64,000 bases of DNA from Clitoria ternatea (Eukaryota; Streptophyta; Magnoliopsida; Fabales; Fabaceae): assembly GCA_037962975.1 (NCBI GenBank), contig CM075669.1, positions 118,002,501 through 118,066,500 on the forward strand, written 5' to 3'. Numbering within the stretch: the first letter of the stretch is position 1; each line of letters begins with the position of its first letter. The notes under the pieces are model-generated. The model saw nothing but the letters and a program-made list of their open reading frames with translations, was not told the DNA's origin and did no database searches. Both the position numbers and the translations under genes were made by a program. Positions 12,274 through 23,545 of this stretch are shown here, piece after piece.

Positions 12274-12318
12274 CTCGTTAGAGTTATTCCCATATTTCGT
12301 AGAAGTTTGGTCGTCAGG

Positions 12319-13800
12319 ATGGAAGGTGATGGACGTGATTTTGTTGATGGTCATGTGGAGGACGTGACCCACCAGCAGACTGGGAGGAGACTCGTCTTTG
12401 AGTCTCCTATCACCAACACTCGAAGGATGGTACCAGTGGCAACCCCTGACCCTCGTGATGAGGTTATTAGGCAGCTCAGGGAGGAGTTGATGGAGTTAAA
12501 GTGGGAGAAGAGAGGAGCTGGGGACAGGGTGACGTCCCATGCAGAAGAGGCTCACCATGCATCTATGAGGGAAAGATCTACGACCCTCTAGTACTCGAAA
12601 ATCCCTACGTACGAGGAGAAGGAACAGATCCAAGACTCTAGTGATAGAGTCAGTACCAGGAGAAGGGAGCAAGCAGTGGTGACCTCTGGAGTTTATAGAC
12701 TCAACGTTCTTTTCTCAAGGAGACTTATGAGTGTCGTCATCCCTAAGCATTTACAGATGACTCAGCCATTATCGATCGGGAAGTACAATGGGGAAACTGA
12801 TCCCACTAAGCACCTAGATGCTTATGTTTATGAAGCTATGTATCTGGGAGCTGATGAAGACGTTATGTGTAGGATGTTCCCAAGAACACTGACGGAGGAG
12901 GCTCTCAGCTGGTTCAAGAGCCTGCCCTCAGGTTCCATAGATTCCTGGGAAGAAATGGCAGCTGCGTTTGAAAGTCATTTTGTCATTTCCAGGGACATCC
13001 CAAGGACTTCTCACACCTTAGCCCAGATAAGGCAAGGAGAGACTGAAACTCTTAAGGAGTTTTTGAAGAGATTCTACAAGGAGGCTGCGTTGGTCCCCAA
13101 CCTCACGGAGGCCATACAGCTCCATATTGTAGTGGAAGCTTTGCAACCTGGATCTGCTTTTGCCTTATCTTTGGCAAAGAGCCCCCCAACAACCTTCGAG
13201 GAGTTTCAAAGGAAAGCTTCCAAGTACGTGGGTATAGAAATGCATCTGGAGGCTACAGCAGCTAGGATGAAGACCCCAGTACCCCCTCAGCAGCCACGGA
13301 GAGAGAAGGAGAGGGTGAGACCAGAAAAGCATGCCTTCAGAGAGGACTTTGCAAGCGCTCGACCTCATCAACGAGACAGGCGCGTCTCGTCTTTCAGCAA
13401 CTACGCTCCTCTGAACACCAGGCATTCCCAAATCTTGAGGGAAGTTGGCTGGCCAGCGCTCAGTGTTTTTGATATAAGGAAGCCACCCCCAATCAAAAGA
13501 CCTAGTAACCCACGTAAATATTGCGCCTTTCATGAACATGCGGGTCACCACACAGACGAGTGCAAAGCGTTGTAGAATACTGTGGAGACCCTCATTAGAG
13601 AGGGAAAGCTGAAGCAATATCTGTTCAGAGAAAAATCCTTGGACTAGCCTGACAGGATGGACAAGAGGGGGAGAGATCCGGATGATGAGGGCGACAATAG
13701 TCGTAACCCCGTTAGAAGGTTCACTGCGGCTGAAAAGCAAAAAGGAGTGGTGATCGCTGGAGGAGCCCAGCAAGACAGCATGCCTCAGCAGCAGAGGTAG
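12319..13800 (+). pseudogene. Tat gag (several in-frame stops)
   Basis: The first plausible ATG is at 12319 (MEGDGRDF). The Retrotrans_gag core runs through about 12750-13250 with KYNGETDPTKHL, LTEEALSWFKSLP, IRQGETETLKEFL and FQRKASKYV. A zinc-binding motif CAFHEHAGHHTDEC follows near 13531-13572, the Cys/His arrangement usual in Tat gag. All parts stay in one frame, but stops occur near 12589, 13573, 13646 and 13798. The last two and the one after KAL can be explained as CAG-to-TAG changes. The protein would form the virus-like particle. Confidence 0.88.
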
Positions 13801-16330
13801 GGCAGGCGCGACGTGATTGAAATGATTGCTGGAGGATTTGCAAGTGGAGGAGCATCAATCACAGCCAGGAAAAATCACCACCGGATGATTTTATCAGTAC
13901 AGGGCAAACCTAAAGATAACCGCCCTTTCAGGGACGGTGTGGCAACTCCGGCGGTGTCGTTCACTGATGATGACTTCGGCCCGACGATCCCAGGAGGAGA
14001 CGACACAGTGGTGATCATTGCTGTTATTGCTAACAAAAATGTGAAGAGGATCCTTGTCGATCAGGGAAGTTCTTGCGATGTAATTTTTTATAATTGTTTC
14101 AAAAGAATGGGTTTTAATGATGCAGATCTGCAGCCGTACACACAAGAACTCACGGCTTTTAATAGAGCAAAGCAACCTACCAAAGGGTACCTTGATACCC
14201 TCATTTCTTTTGAAGGAGAACCTGGCGCAAGAACGGTGAAATCGAGAATTCTAGTGATTGATGTGGAGTCCCTTTACAACGGTATCATAGGCCGTCCTAC
14301 CTTAAACGCGATGGAAGCAATTGTGTCCACTCCTCACCTCCTCATCAAATTCATTGATAAAGACAATGGTGTATCTTCCCTCTGAGGTGATCAAGAGATG
14401 GCTCGATACTATTATAATTTGAGCCTCAATATGGTTAAGTTGGAGGCGTTCAACAAGAAGAGGAAGCTGAATGACGGAGGAACAACGGCTGGGTCTGTCA
14501 GTTTGATTGACTTAGACCCCAGGGCGAAATTGAAGATCGACCCTCTTAACCCCTCAAAGCCCACACCGGATGGTGGTTCCAGGGACGTCATCTTAGGGGA
14601 TTCCCCAGAGAAGGTCACACACATTAATGATAACCTAGAGTCAGGCATGGAGCAGCACTTGTTGGCTCTCTTGCAGGAGTTTAAAGACCTTTTTACATGG
14701 ACTGCAGCAGATATGCCTGGGATAGACCCTGATTTCTGTTGCCACAAACTCACTGTTTACCCAGAAACGAGACCGGTGGCCTAGAAGAAGAGGAGGTTAG
14801 GACCCGAGAAGCAGAAGACAGCGTGTGAGAAAACAGAGGAATTGTTGAAAGCTGGTTTTATAAGGGAGATTCACTATTCATCTTGGCTTTCCAACATGGT
14901 GATGGTGCAGAAAGCCAATGGCAAGTGGAGGATGTGCACGGATTACGTAGATCTCAACTGATGTTGCCCCAAAGATCCGTATCCCCTCCCAAACATTGAT
15001 CGCATGGTAGACAACTCATCTGGTTATCAGTACCTCAGTTTCATGGATGCTTATTCAGGGTACAATCAGATTCCGATGTGGGAAGGAGTTAAAGAAAAGA
15101 CGGCCTTTGTCAATGACCGTGGTGTCTTCTGTTACACCGTCATGCCGTTTGGACTGAAGAACGCCGGTGCTACTTATCAGCGCATGATCAACAAAGTATT
15201 CGAAGGCATGCACACCAAGCTGGTAGAAGTGTATATCGATGATATCATTGCAAAGACTCCCGCTGGAGGAGATCACATTGATGATTTGCACCAAGTGTTC
15301 ACTCGGCTGCGACAATACAATATGAGGTTGAACCCATTGAAGTGCACTTTTACCGTTCCAGCAGGGAAGTTCTTGGGATTCATGTTGACCCAGCGGGATT
15401 CATGTAGCCGCTCTAGCTCGATTCATGCCCAAGATGGCGCATAGATCCCTTCCCCTGTATAAGGCGTTGAAGAAGCACAAGAGTTTCAAATAGGGAGAAG
15501 AGCAAGAACAAGCTTTCCAGCAGCTTAAGGCCGTGCTTTCAAGTCCACCAATATTGGTAAAGCCTGACCCTGGTGAGACTCTGATTTTGTATTTAGCAAT
15601 TTCTGATGAAGCCCTAGGCGTGGCTCTGGTTAAAGAAACTCCAGAGGGGCAGAGGTCGGTGTACTTCACTAGCATGACATTCCAGGGGGCTGAAGGTATA
15701 TATCAAAAGATAAAGAAGGCCACTCTAGCAGTTGTGTGGGCTTCACGACGGCTGAGGCCGTATTTTCACGCACATCCAGTACTTGTGAGAACGGATCTAC
15801 CTCTCTATTCAGTGCTCAGTAAGCCAGACCTTGCTGGGAGGATGATTAAGTGGTCCATCGAGCTTTTTGAATTCGAAATTTCCTATGAGCCTCGAGGAGC
15901 TATTAAAGCTCAAGTTCTGGCAGATTTTGTGGTTGAAATGACAGGGTCGGATCCAGTCACACCTCGAGTGCATTGGACCATTTATGTTGATGGGTCGTCA
16001 AACAGTAAAGGCTGTGGAGCCGGTGTTGTAGTGGAAAGTGATGACGGTGTGCATTTGGAAATTTCCCTCCGGTTTAATTTCAAAACCTCCAATAATCAAG
16101 CTGAGTGTGAGGCATGCCTGGCCGGCCTCCGAGCGGCGATTGACATTGGAGCGTCGGAAGTAACATTGTGCAGCGATTCATAGCTGGTGATTTCATAAAT
16201 CCAGGGGGAATATCAGGTCAGAGAGCCACAACTTCAATTGTACTTGAATTGTGTGAATGAATTAAAGGGGAGATTCGACGTTCTAGAATTCAAGCATGTA
16301 CCAAGAGAGGAAAATACCAGAGCAGACATC
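13801..16330 (+). pseudogene. Tat protease, RT and dual RNase H (broken)
   Basis: The protease active site is in ILVDQGSSCDVIF near 14053, followed by GIIGRPTLNAM. The RT has GKWRMCTDYVDLN, FMDAYSGYNQI, MPFGLKNAGATYQR and the catalytic YIDD (15232-15243). After GKFLGFMLT (15365) about 100 bp typical of the RT thumb seem to be missing: the sequence jumps to RFMPKMAHRSLPLYKALKK in another frame. The first RNase H follows (VYFTSMTFQGAEGIYQ, VRTDLPLYSVLSKP). A second RNase H-like domain has YVDGSSN, NNQAECEA and CSDS (about 15985-16180) with all three acidic residues. Stops at 14383, 14782, 14959, 16181 and 16196 fit single transitions. Confidence 0.9.
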
Positions 16331-17698
16331 TTATCAAGGCTTGCAAGCACAAAACAGCCTGGCAGTACCACGACTGTGGTTCAGAGCACGTTGACATCAC
16401 CTAGCATCCCTCTGTTCCCATCTCTAAATGCTATAATGGTCAAGTACCCTTATGAGAATTCTTGGGTCATCCCCTATATCCGTTATCTGGCAGACAGACA
16501 GCTCCCTACTGATGAGAAAGAAAGAAAGCGAGTGAAAAGGGAGCTGCCGTACTTCACCATGGTCGATGGTGTTCTTTACAAAAGGGGATTTTCAGTCCCA
16601 TACCTCCTTTGTTTGAGAGAAGATGAGGTACAAGCAGTGTTGGAGGAAGTACACGAGGGGCAGTGTGGACACCATGCCGGGGGCAGGAGCTTAATGAGAA
16701 AAGTCCTCAGGGCTGGATATTGGTGGCCCACAATAAAGCAGGACTAAGCTGATTTTGTGAAGAAGTGTGATGCTTGTCAAAGATTTTCCAATCTCCATTA
16801 CACACCGGCCCAAGAACTCTCTTCATCCGCTGTGCCTTAGCCGTTCTACCAGTGGGGCCTTGATATCCTGGCCCTGTTCCCCACCGCTCCAGGAGGTATT
16901 AAATATTTGATTGTGGGGGTAGACTACTTCACTAAGTGGATCGAGGCTGAGCCAGTAGTGCAGATCACTTCTACGCGGACAAGGCATTTTGTATATGAAA
17001 ACATCATAGCTCGATTAGGTGTCCTAGGACAGATTGTAACTGATAATGGCACTTAGTTTATGGATAAGAAGTTCACAGACTTGCTCGAAGGACTGGGGAT
17101 AGTCCAAATATTTTCATCTGTTGAGCACCCCCAGACAAATGGCCAAGCAGAGGTGGCTAATCGAGAGGTATTAAAATGATTGAAGAAGCGCCTCGGAGAA
17201 GCAAAGGGAGGTTGGACTGATCAGCTATACCATGTTCTGTGGGAGTACCGTACTACACCACACTCTTCCACCAATGAATCCCCATATCGGTTGACCTATG
17301 GGGTTGAGGCGATGATCCCAGTAGAGCTGCAAACCAGATCAGCCAGAGTGGAATATTTTTCAGCGGAAGACAATAACGCCAATCTAGCATCAGAGTTGGA
17401 CGTTCTCCATGAGTTGAGAGAGGGAGCCTTTATCAAAGACCAGGCAATAAAAGCGAAGGCAGCTCTCCGGTACAACAAGCGTGTCCAACACAGAGCGTTT
17501 AACACTAGAGATCTTGTTCTAAGGAAGGCGAGTGTGGGGAATAAATTTGCTTATCAAGGGAAGCTAGCACCGACATGGGAAGGCCCTTACAGAGTTTCTG
17601 AAGTGACAGGAAAGGGCTCATACTGGCTCGAGGAGCTCGATGGAACCCCAATTCGTAACAAGTGGAACACTCAGAACTTACGTATTTATTACAGCTAG
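16331..17698 (+). pseudogene. Tat integrase (four stops)
   Basis: An N-terminal HHCC zinc domain (HEGQCGHHAGG ... CDACQRF) precedes the catalytic core: GLDIL (first Asp), VTDNGT (second Asp) and HPQTNGQAEVANRE (Glu). The C-terminal part runs WEYRTTPHSSTNESPYRLTYG ... GPYRVSEVTGKGSYWLEELDG and ends at 17698. The three acidic catalytic residues are preserved. Stops at 16745, 16837, 17054 and 17177 interrupt it; P-stop-PFYQWG (Trp to stop) and GT-stop-F (Gln to stop) are transition type. No chromodomain follows, as expected outside the chromoviruses. Confidence 0.9.
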
Positions 17699-17898
17699 TT
17701 GGTAAGACGACATGTACTCTTTTTCCTTACTTGAGTTTTTCCCATTGGGTTTTCTCAAGAAGGTTTTAACGAGGCATGACCCCAACTACGCTTCCTTTTT
17801 AATATATATTCAACTTAATGAGAATGCAATTTATGACTATATCAATCTCACTCTCTCATTTGTATGTTGCGATTTATAGCTATAAGCTGTTTCGTATG

Positions 17899-18115
17899 AA
17901 GACCCTCAGGACGGATGATCTCAACTACCCATTCTGTAGTTGACGATGTAACTCCTTGAGGGATGAGACAAAGACCCTTAGGACGGATGATCTCAACTAC
18001 CTATTCTGTAGTTGACGATGTAACTCCTTGAGGGATGAAACGAAGACCCTCAGGATGGATAATCTCAATCACCTATTCTGTGTATTGACGATGTAACTCC
18101 TCGAGGGGGAAATGG
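17899..18115 (+). repeat. 72-bp tandem repeat, three copies
   Basis: GACCCTCAGGACGGATGATC recurs at 17901, 17973 and 18045. Each unit also carries 'tgtagttgacgatgtaactcc', with the third more diverged. It lies between integrase and the antisense gene, where Tat elements often carry short tandem repeats. Confidence 0.9.
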
Positions 18116-18885
18116 GTTGTAGGATTAAACCGAACCCCATTTGAAGGCCCAGATTGTAGGAGTTAAACCGAACTCTGGGTACGGTTAGTAAGTTTGGCTG
18201 AACACCGTCTGAAGGCTTAAGTTGTAGGATTAAACCAAACCTCAAGAGACAGATGTAGGACTTAACCTTTTTCAAGGTCATACCGAACCCTACATGAAGA
18301 CTTGGATGGGAGGATCGAACTGAACTCCAAGTATAATTGCCGTCCTTATCTCCGAAGCACTCATCGCAGGACGGTTGAATGTGAATATTGTTATTTCGCG
18401 TCTTCGAGATCGAATGACCCTTTCTAATTTCCAAGAAGTTAAAGGTAACGTTTTACAACAGATATTCCCTTCTTGAAATACTTATACTTGGGGACAGGGC
18501 ATACTTTAACAATAAGTGTTGCATATCTGTTACGATTTTTATTATTTTACTCCGAGGTAGGAAATACGCTTTAAACGACAATACGGTTGAACAAAGTGGA
18601 TTTGTAAAGTATTAAAAAGGTAAAGTATTGTGTATACGACTGAGTTATCTGGCAACCATATAGTTGTCACAAACGATAGAAGAAAAATGAAAGCAAACTT
18701 TATTTCTGTGAAGGAAAATTTTATATGTCTCAAGGCATCAAAGCTGGAGCTGATCCCAGTACACAACTATAAATAAAAGCACAAAATCAAAGAGTGGGTG
18801 GTTGGTTCTCCGATGTGGGCACTTTCGTTCTCCCCTCTTCAGCTCCCTCAGTTTGAGCCTTATCCGCTCCGGTCTCTAGGCCAGC
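18116..18885. other. Tat spacer with degenerate repeats, no gene
   Basis: Diverged 'ttgtaggattaaaccgaacc' motifs recur at about 18119, 18155, 18222 and 18249. The rest is non-coding and would hold the 3' UTR and poly(A) signals of the antisense gene. Confidence 0.5.
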
Positions 18886-21492
18886 TTAAGCACCCCCTTG
18901 TGTCTCACCTTCGGGGCCAGAAGTGGTCAGTACTGGTTCCATGCTTTGACCCTCCGGAAGTGGAGGCAGCTCATAAAGAGCATCGGGAGGATCCTGGTGT
19001 GAGCCGTCACTCTTCACTTCGACAAGTTTCCCTCCGTGGAATTCATAGAACGGATCTAGTTCGTACAAATTAAGCTTCACGTCGGGGTTGCGATAAAAGA
19101 CTTGACGAAGTGCCAGGCCGAAGGATTCAAAAGCCACCTTCTTGCATATCTCCAAGGCTTTGGCAACCTTGGCCTTAGTAGTAGATAATTTCTTTTGAAG
19201 CTTAGCAAAATCTTCCTCCGACGGCCCAATGCTCGCACTACCTTTCCTCAGCTCCTCGATTTGAGCCTGCATCTCCTTCTGAAGGGCCTCCCGCTCTCCT
19301 AGACTTTTATTGTGGCCGGCCTCTATTGCTGCGAGATCATCAGCAAGCTTGGCCGACTTCTTCTTCTCTAATTGCAGCTCTTCTTCAAGGAGGGGGATGG
19401 ATTTATTTTGCTGCTGACGTTCAGAAACCTGCCGCTCTAAAGATTTGTTGGTGAAATGGAGCTGGCTTATTTCTTCAGTTTTCTTCTGCAATGTCTCCTT
19501 AGCCTTAGTTAATTCTGCCTCCACCCCTCTATGAGTCTCAGCTTGCTTGGCCGCCCAGGCCTCCTTTATAGCGATGTCGGCCTCAAGTTTTTCAACTTGT
19601 TCAATGTAATCTGCCTTGTCGCTTAAGGACTCCAGGAGGCCGGATAGTTCATCCAGCTGCCAGCGTCTGGCCTTGCACGCGCCTCGAACTTCAGCAGCAT
19701 CGAGAGAGGGGCGGAGACAGTACCTCGCCTTTGGAAGAGTGGGGGGCGTAGACCCTTGGAACCAGAGATAAGGTGAGAGAAAGGATTCGCCTGGAGGATC
19801 AAACACTGGAGGAGGACCGCTCTCAGAGTCCGGTTCAGACGTGGCCTGTGAAGGAGGGGCAGATGAGTCAAGGACGGGCTTCTTCCCCTTGTCCTTTTTC
19901 AACCCAGATTCCTCGAGGGTCTTCTGGCGTTTCTTTGCAGGGTCACCAGAGGAAGGCTTCTCCACATCCATCGCCTTAACCAGATGCCTCTTTTTCTTTT
20001 TCTTCTCTGGGGCGGCCTCTTCATTTCCTTGCCCCGCAGCCTCCGTTTGTCCCTCAGGTTCCTGCTCATCAAGAAGAGGGACCTCGTCTCCCACAGTGGA
20101 GGTAAGAGGAATTATTAGAGCTACCGCCTTAGTGGAGTTCCTCTTAGCCTGAATCTCATTCTCTTCAGAGGAAGAGTCACCATCTGCCAGTATGGATTTC
20201 AGGGACAACATCTCGGGAGATACTTTTTCAATTTGTTCTGCAAAATAAGGAAAATTGAGTTAACACATGGGAGGAAAAATGATAAGAGCAGAATAAATAT
20301 GTAACATAATCATAGTTCAAGAGCGGCCATTACGGAGATAGGTGTCCCGGACATCGGCACTTCCCAAGAGAAGCTGGCAAGAGAACCCCTTGAGTGTTTT
20401 TGAGGCCGATTGCATGGCACTCAACACTTCGATGGAATGAGAGGAGAGTTCGCTCTCCTCAGTATAGTAAGCACGACTCAGCAGCAGAAAGTACTCATGA
20501 GACCAGCTGATAGGGAACTTGGTGAACCCTTCTTTGTTGAGCCAGAAGACCGGCTTATTGGATTGAATTCGGACCCGCGTGTAGTAGTGTTTGAAGGAGC
20601 GTCCATCCACCTTAGTGGATTCGGTGTAGGACTTGAAGTTCACTACCCTTGAGTCACAACAGAGTGTTATTAACCCAAGGCCGCCTTTCTTGTTTGCACG
20701 GCGGACCACTTGGCAGTAGTAAAATAATTTGGCCACAGTGATGGTGAAATTGAAGTGCTCTCCCAGAACTTCGAGAGCGCGTACCAAGCCCCAGCCGTTG
20801 GGAAGCAGTTGAGTAGGGGCGCAGTCGAGGAAGCGTAGGACAGCCATCTGAAACTCCGTCAGGGGAAAGCGGACCTCTAAGTTTTGAAAGACGAAGTCGT
20901 ATATGTAGACCGACCTCTCGTCTGGGACGCGGTGGCAGACCCTCTCAGTTGGACGGGGGGCAAGGACGAGAAAGCGTCCCTTGTACTTCTTGTCAGAGTA
21001 AATTTTACAGCGGAGAGTGACCGGGTTTCCCTCTTCATTTGCATAGTGTGAGGGGATTTCTAAGAATTCCTCCTCAACCCAGCAGTACGGCTTCTCCCTG
21101 TTCAGCTTTTCCCAGTTCAGCCGGTGTGCCACGACGTTGACACACCCTTCAGTAGTTCGCAGAATTAAGGTTTTGCCAGACCCTAGAATCTCCATGGTAC
21201 CTGATACACGATGGAACGCGTGGGTGCTGTGGTAGAAGGCAACATCGTCAGAGAGATAGCCTTCATCACTTGACCCATCATTAGAGCAGCTGGTGGCCCT
21301 CGAGTCAAGGGGATCCTCAGGGCGGTACCGATCAACTGGCACTCGCGAAGAGTAAGTTTCAACTCTCTCTAAGCGACGAGGCCCAGCCATAGGAAGATTC
21401 ATTGGAATCCTTCCACCACGGTGGCTAGAGGGGACACGAGAGCTCAGACTCCCCCTGGTTGAGGTACCAGCATTGCCTGTTCTAGGATGCAT
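18886..21492 (-). CDS. Tat antisense accessory gene, two exons, apparently intact
   Basis: Encoded opposite to gag-pol, between integrase and the 3' LTR. Exon 1 runs 21492-20334, a 96-bp intron 20333-20238 (GTAATG donor, TTTTGCAG acceptor), and exon 2 20237-18886. The two frames join in phase, giving about 836 residues with no internal stop. Exon 1 begins MHPRTGNAG with a Ser/Arg/Gly-rich tail and then matches the plant 'putative gypsy type transposon' domain (PF04195 by my reading: FPLTEFQMAVLRFL, LLPNGWGLVRALEVLGEHF, WSHEYFLL). Exon 2 has an acidic linker, a basic KKKKKRH stretch that may be a nuclear signal, a long Glu/Lys/Leu coiled coil and an acidic C-terminus. An upstream in-frame Met at 21645 lies only about 16 bp beyond the TATA box, so I chose 21492. 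Function is unknown. Confidence 0.82.
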
Positions 21493-21660
21493 GGTTGAAG
21501 CAGAATGAATAAAAATGATATGGAGGTAAAAGATAGGGAGGTTACCTAAAAGAAGGAAGAGCTTGGTGAAGAGGAAAGGCAGTAAGGGAATCTTCAGAAA
21601 TTTGAGCAGAGGTTCACTAAGCTTGATGACAGAGATGAATTCCAAAATTTGCTAAGTGCC

Positions 21661-21670
21661 CCTTTTATAG
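21661..21670 (-). promoter_or_regulatory. TATA box of the Tat antisense gene
   Basis: CTATAAAAGG on the minus strand lies about 170 bp upstream of the chosen start codon, so the antisense gene probably has its own promoter independent of the LTR. Confidence 0.65.
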
Positions 21671-22190
21671 GTAACGAAGAAGCACAGTGTTCTGCCAAAA
21701 GTCACGATGTTTGTTTCAAAATGCAACCTTTCGACTTCAAACGACTTTGTCGTTTCGTAACTTAAAGCGCGAAAGTGGTAACGTTTCAGTAAAGGTTTTT
21801 GCGAAACGGGCTTGTGGAAGTTGAAATTCAGGCCCAATAAGCCCAATCGATGGTTACACTCTTGGGTAATGATGGTTCACGTGTTAAAAAGGGTATTTAA
21901 TGTCCAATCATTTCAGACGCATTTAATGCACCCCAACCACTATTCGAATACCAAGAGTTTTGATTTCTGAAAACTCTTGGGATTTCCCTCGCTGCGAATC
22001 CCTATCTGAATCCGTTGTGAATGGCATCAGAAGAACGGTTACTCAATTTATAGAGCAGATATGTTGGTAAGAAACCAAACACGCATATGTCAAAGAGTTT
22101 CAAGAAGGAATCTCTAGAGCGTTCTACCGGCATCCAAACTTCTTAAAGGCTGTATAGCTCATGTAAGCAACCTAACAGTCCCTCACATAA
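21671..22190. other. Tat spacer between antisense promoter and polypurine tract
   Basis: Non-coding. It probably contains upstream promoter sequence of the antisense gene and the end of the sense transcript's internal region. No gene is seen. Confidence 0.5.
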
Positions 22191-22203
22191 GCTAGGGGAC
22201 AAA
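22191..22203 (+). promoter_or_regulatory. polypurine tract of the Tat element
   Basis: GCTAGGGGACAAA lies immediately before the 3' LTR. Confidence 0.8.
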
Positions 22204-23009
22204 TGATCTGGTCTGGATACCGGTCCCCAAAGTTATGACATCAGAGTGACCTCTTAAAGGAGCAGCCGGTATCACAGGAAGACAGTGCCACAACGGACAT
22301 TCGTTGTCACTGTATCCGTCCTTACTTCATTAAATGATTCTTCCGTCCTCTCTACGACAGATATCTTATCCGTTCTCATTTCCACGACGTGTATAACCGT
22401 TTGCCTCAGGATCACTATGAGATAAGAGTTCCTTATAACTTATCAGCGAAGGTACCCTGTATAGCGGAATGTGTCTATGTCAATTATCTCAGAGAGCAAG
22501 TACAATTATCAGCGAAATATGCAGAAAGGTGACTATCCTCCATCCCTATCACAGGATCGTACTCTGATAATTGACCTACCCACCTGACACACTCTGAGCA
22601 CTGAGTCACCTTGATTGACCCACTCTACACGCTATCAGAACCAAGGGGCCCACTTGCATCCAACGATTCATTTCCTACGTTCAACTATAAATAACATGTT
22701 CCAACACACATGCAAGGTTACGTTGTTCTATCTCCTATTCTTACTATTGCATTGCTTAAGTATTCTTTGAGTTCATACATTCTTCTAACTTGAGCGTCGG
22801 AGAATCTTCGCAGGTGGCACCACTTTTCACCTTCTCTCAACGTGAAACGTTGGTGTGAAGGATCTCCAGGACAACCAGACCGGTTTCTCCCACTGAGAGA
22901 CCGAATTAGAATACCGGATACCCACTGTACCGGTGTACAAACCCTAATTCACCTGCACTCTTATGGCTGGTCCCACACCGGATCCTAGACCCCGGTTCAG
23001 GCCAGTTCA
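22204..23009 (+). repeat. 3' LTR of the Tat element
   Basis: 806 bp, partner of 11450-12255. It ends GGCCAGTTCA, followed by the target duplication ccatt. Confidence 0.95.
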
Positions 23010-23545
23010 CCATTCAACCACATCGGCCTAACGTTCATATTTATTTACTTGGTGACATTCGGCGTCTTAACTCTCAGTTCCATTTATTTCACTTGTTCAG
23101 CCACCACCACCATGGTTTAGGTGTCTGTATTTATTATCTTGCACATTCAATGTCGAACCCAACACCGGGTTCCTACGTTAATGGTTCCCAACAACCATTA
23201 AGCGTCATTAATGGCCATTCACCATTAATAACAACATCTCACCCTACCAAAAATAGTTATTTAACACAATAAATGTTTCTCTATTTACATCTCATATTTC
23301 CCACACAAAAACTCAAAGACCCATAGTTTATACTCTTGAGAAATAGCAAGATCTTACCTCAAGAGAAGAAATGAGAGAGTTTTCCAAGAGAGGAAAAATC
23401 CACATGAAAATGAGGAAGAAAGGAGAGACTTCAAGATCCAAGATCCTCCAAGCTTTCCTTCAAGCATAAAAATAGGAGAGGAAAAGCCACCACCTTTGCT
23501 TAGGGTTTTTAGAGAGAAAAAGAAGAAATGAAGAAGAGTGTAGAA
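23010..23545 (-). repeat. long-LTR-like repeat, copy A, 5' part (truncated)
   Basis: Continuation of copy A beyond the Tat insertion. On the minus strand it shows a pyrimidine-rich segment ending CTTCTCTTGAG|GTAAGAT, a strong splice-donor match at 23358/23357, the same arrangement as in copies B, C and E. The TGTAACA start expected at its right end is absent, so the copy is truncated where it meets copy B head to head. Confidence 0.6.

Larger units (their letters stand above)
11445..23014 (+). mobile_element. Tat-lineage Ty3/gypsy retrotransposon with antisense accessory gene
   Basis: Complete structure: target duplication ccatt (11445-11449 and 23010-23014), two 806-bp LTRs (11450-12255 and 22204-23009), a primer-binding-type sequence, gag, protease, RT, a first RNase H, a second RNase H-like domain, integrase, a tandem-repeat spacer, an antisense gene and a polypurine tract. 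The dual RNase H and an extra ORF downstream of integrase are recognised hallmarks of Tat/Ogre elements. By eye the LTRs differ at about 33 of 806 sites, nearly all transitions. Gag-pol is disabled by stops and an internal deletion. The copy is inserted in repeat copy A. Confidence 0.95.

Noticed and set aside
13165..13773. 202-residue minus-strand ORF opposite Tat gag
   Set aside because: A shadow of the gag frame with no motif; the sense strand matches gag.
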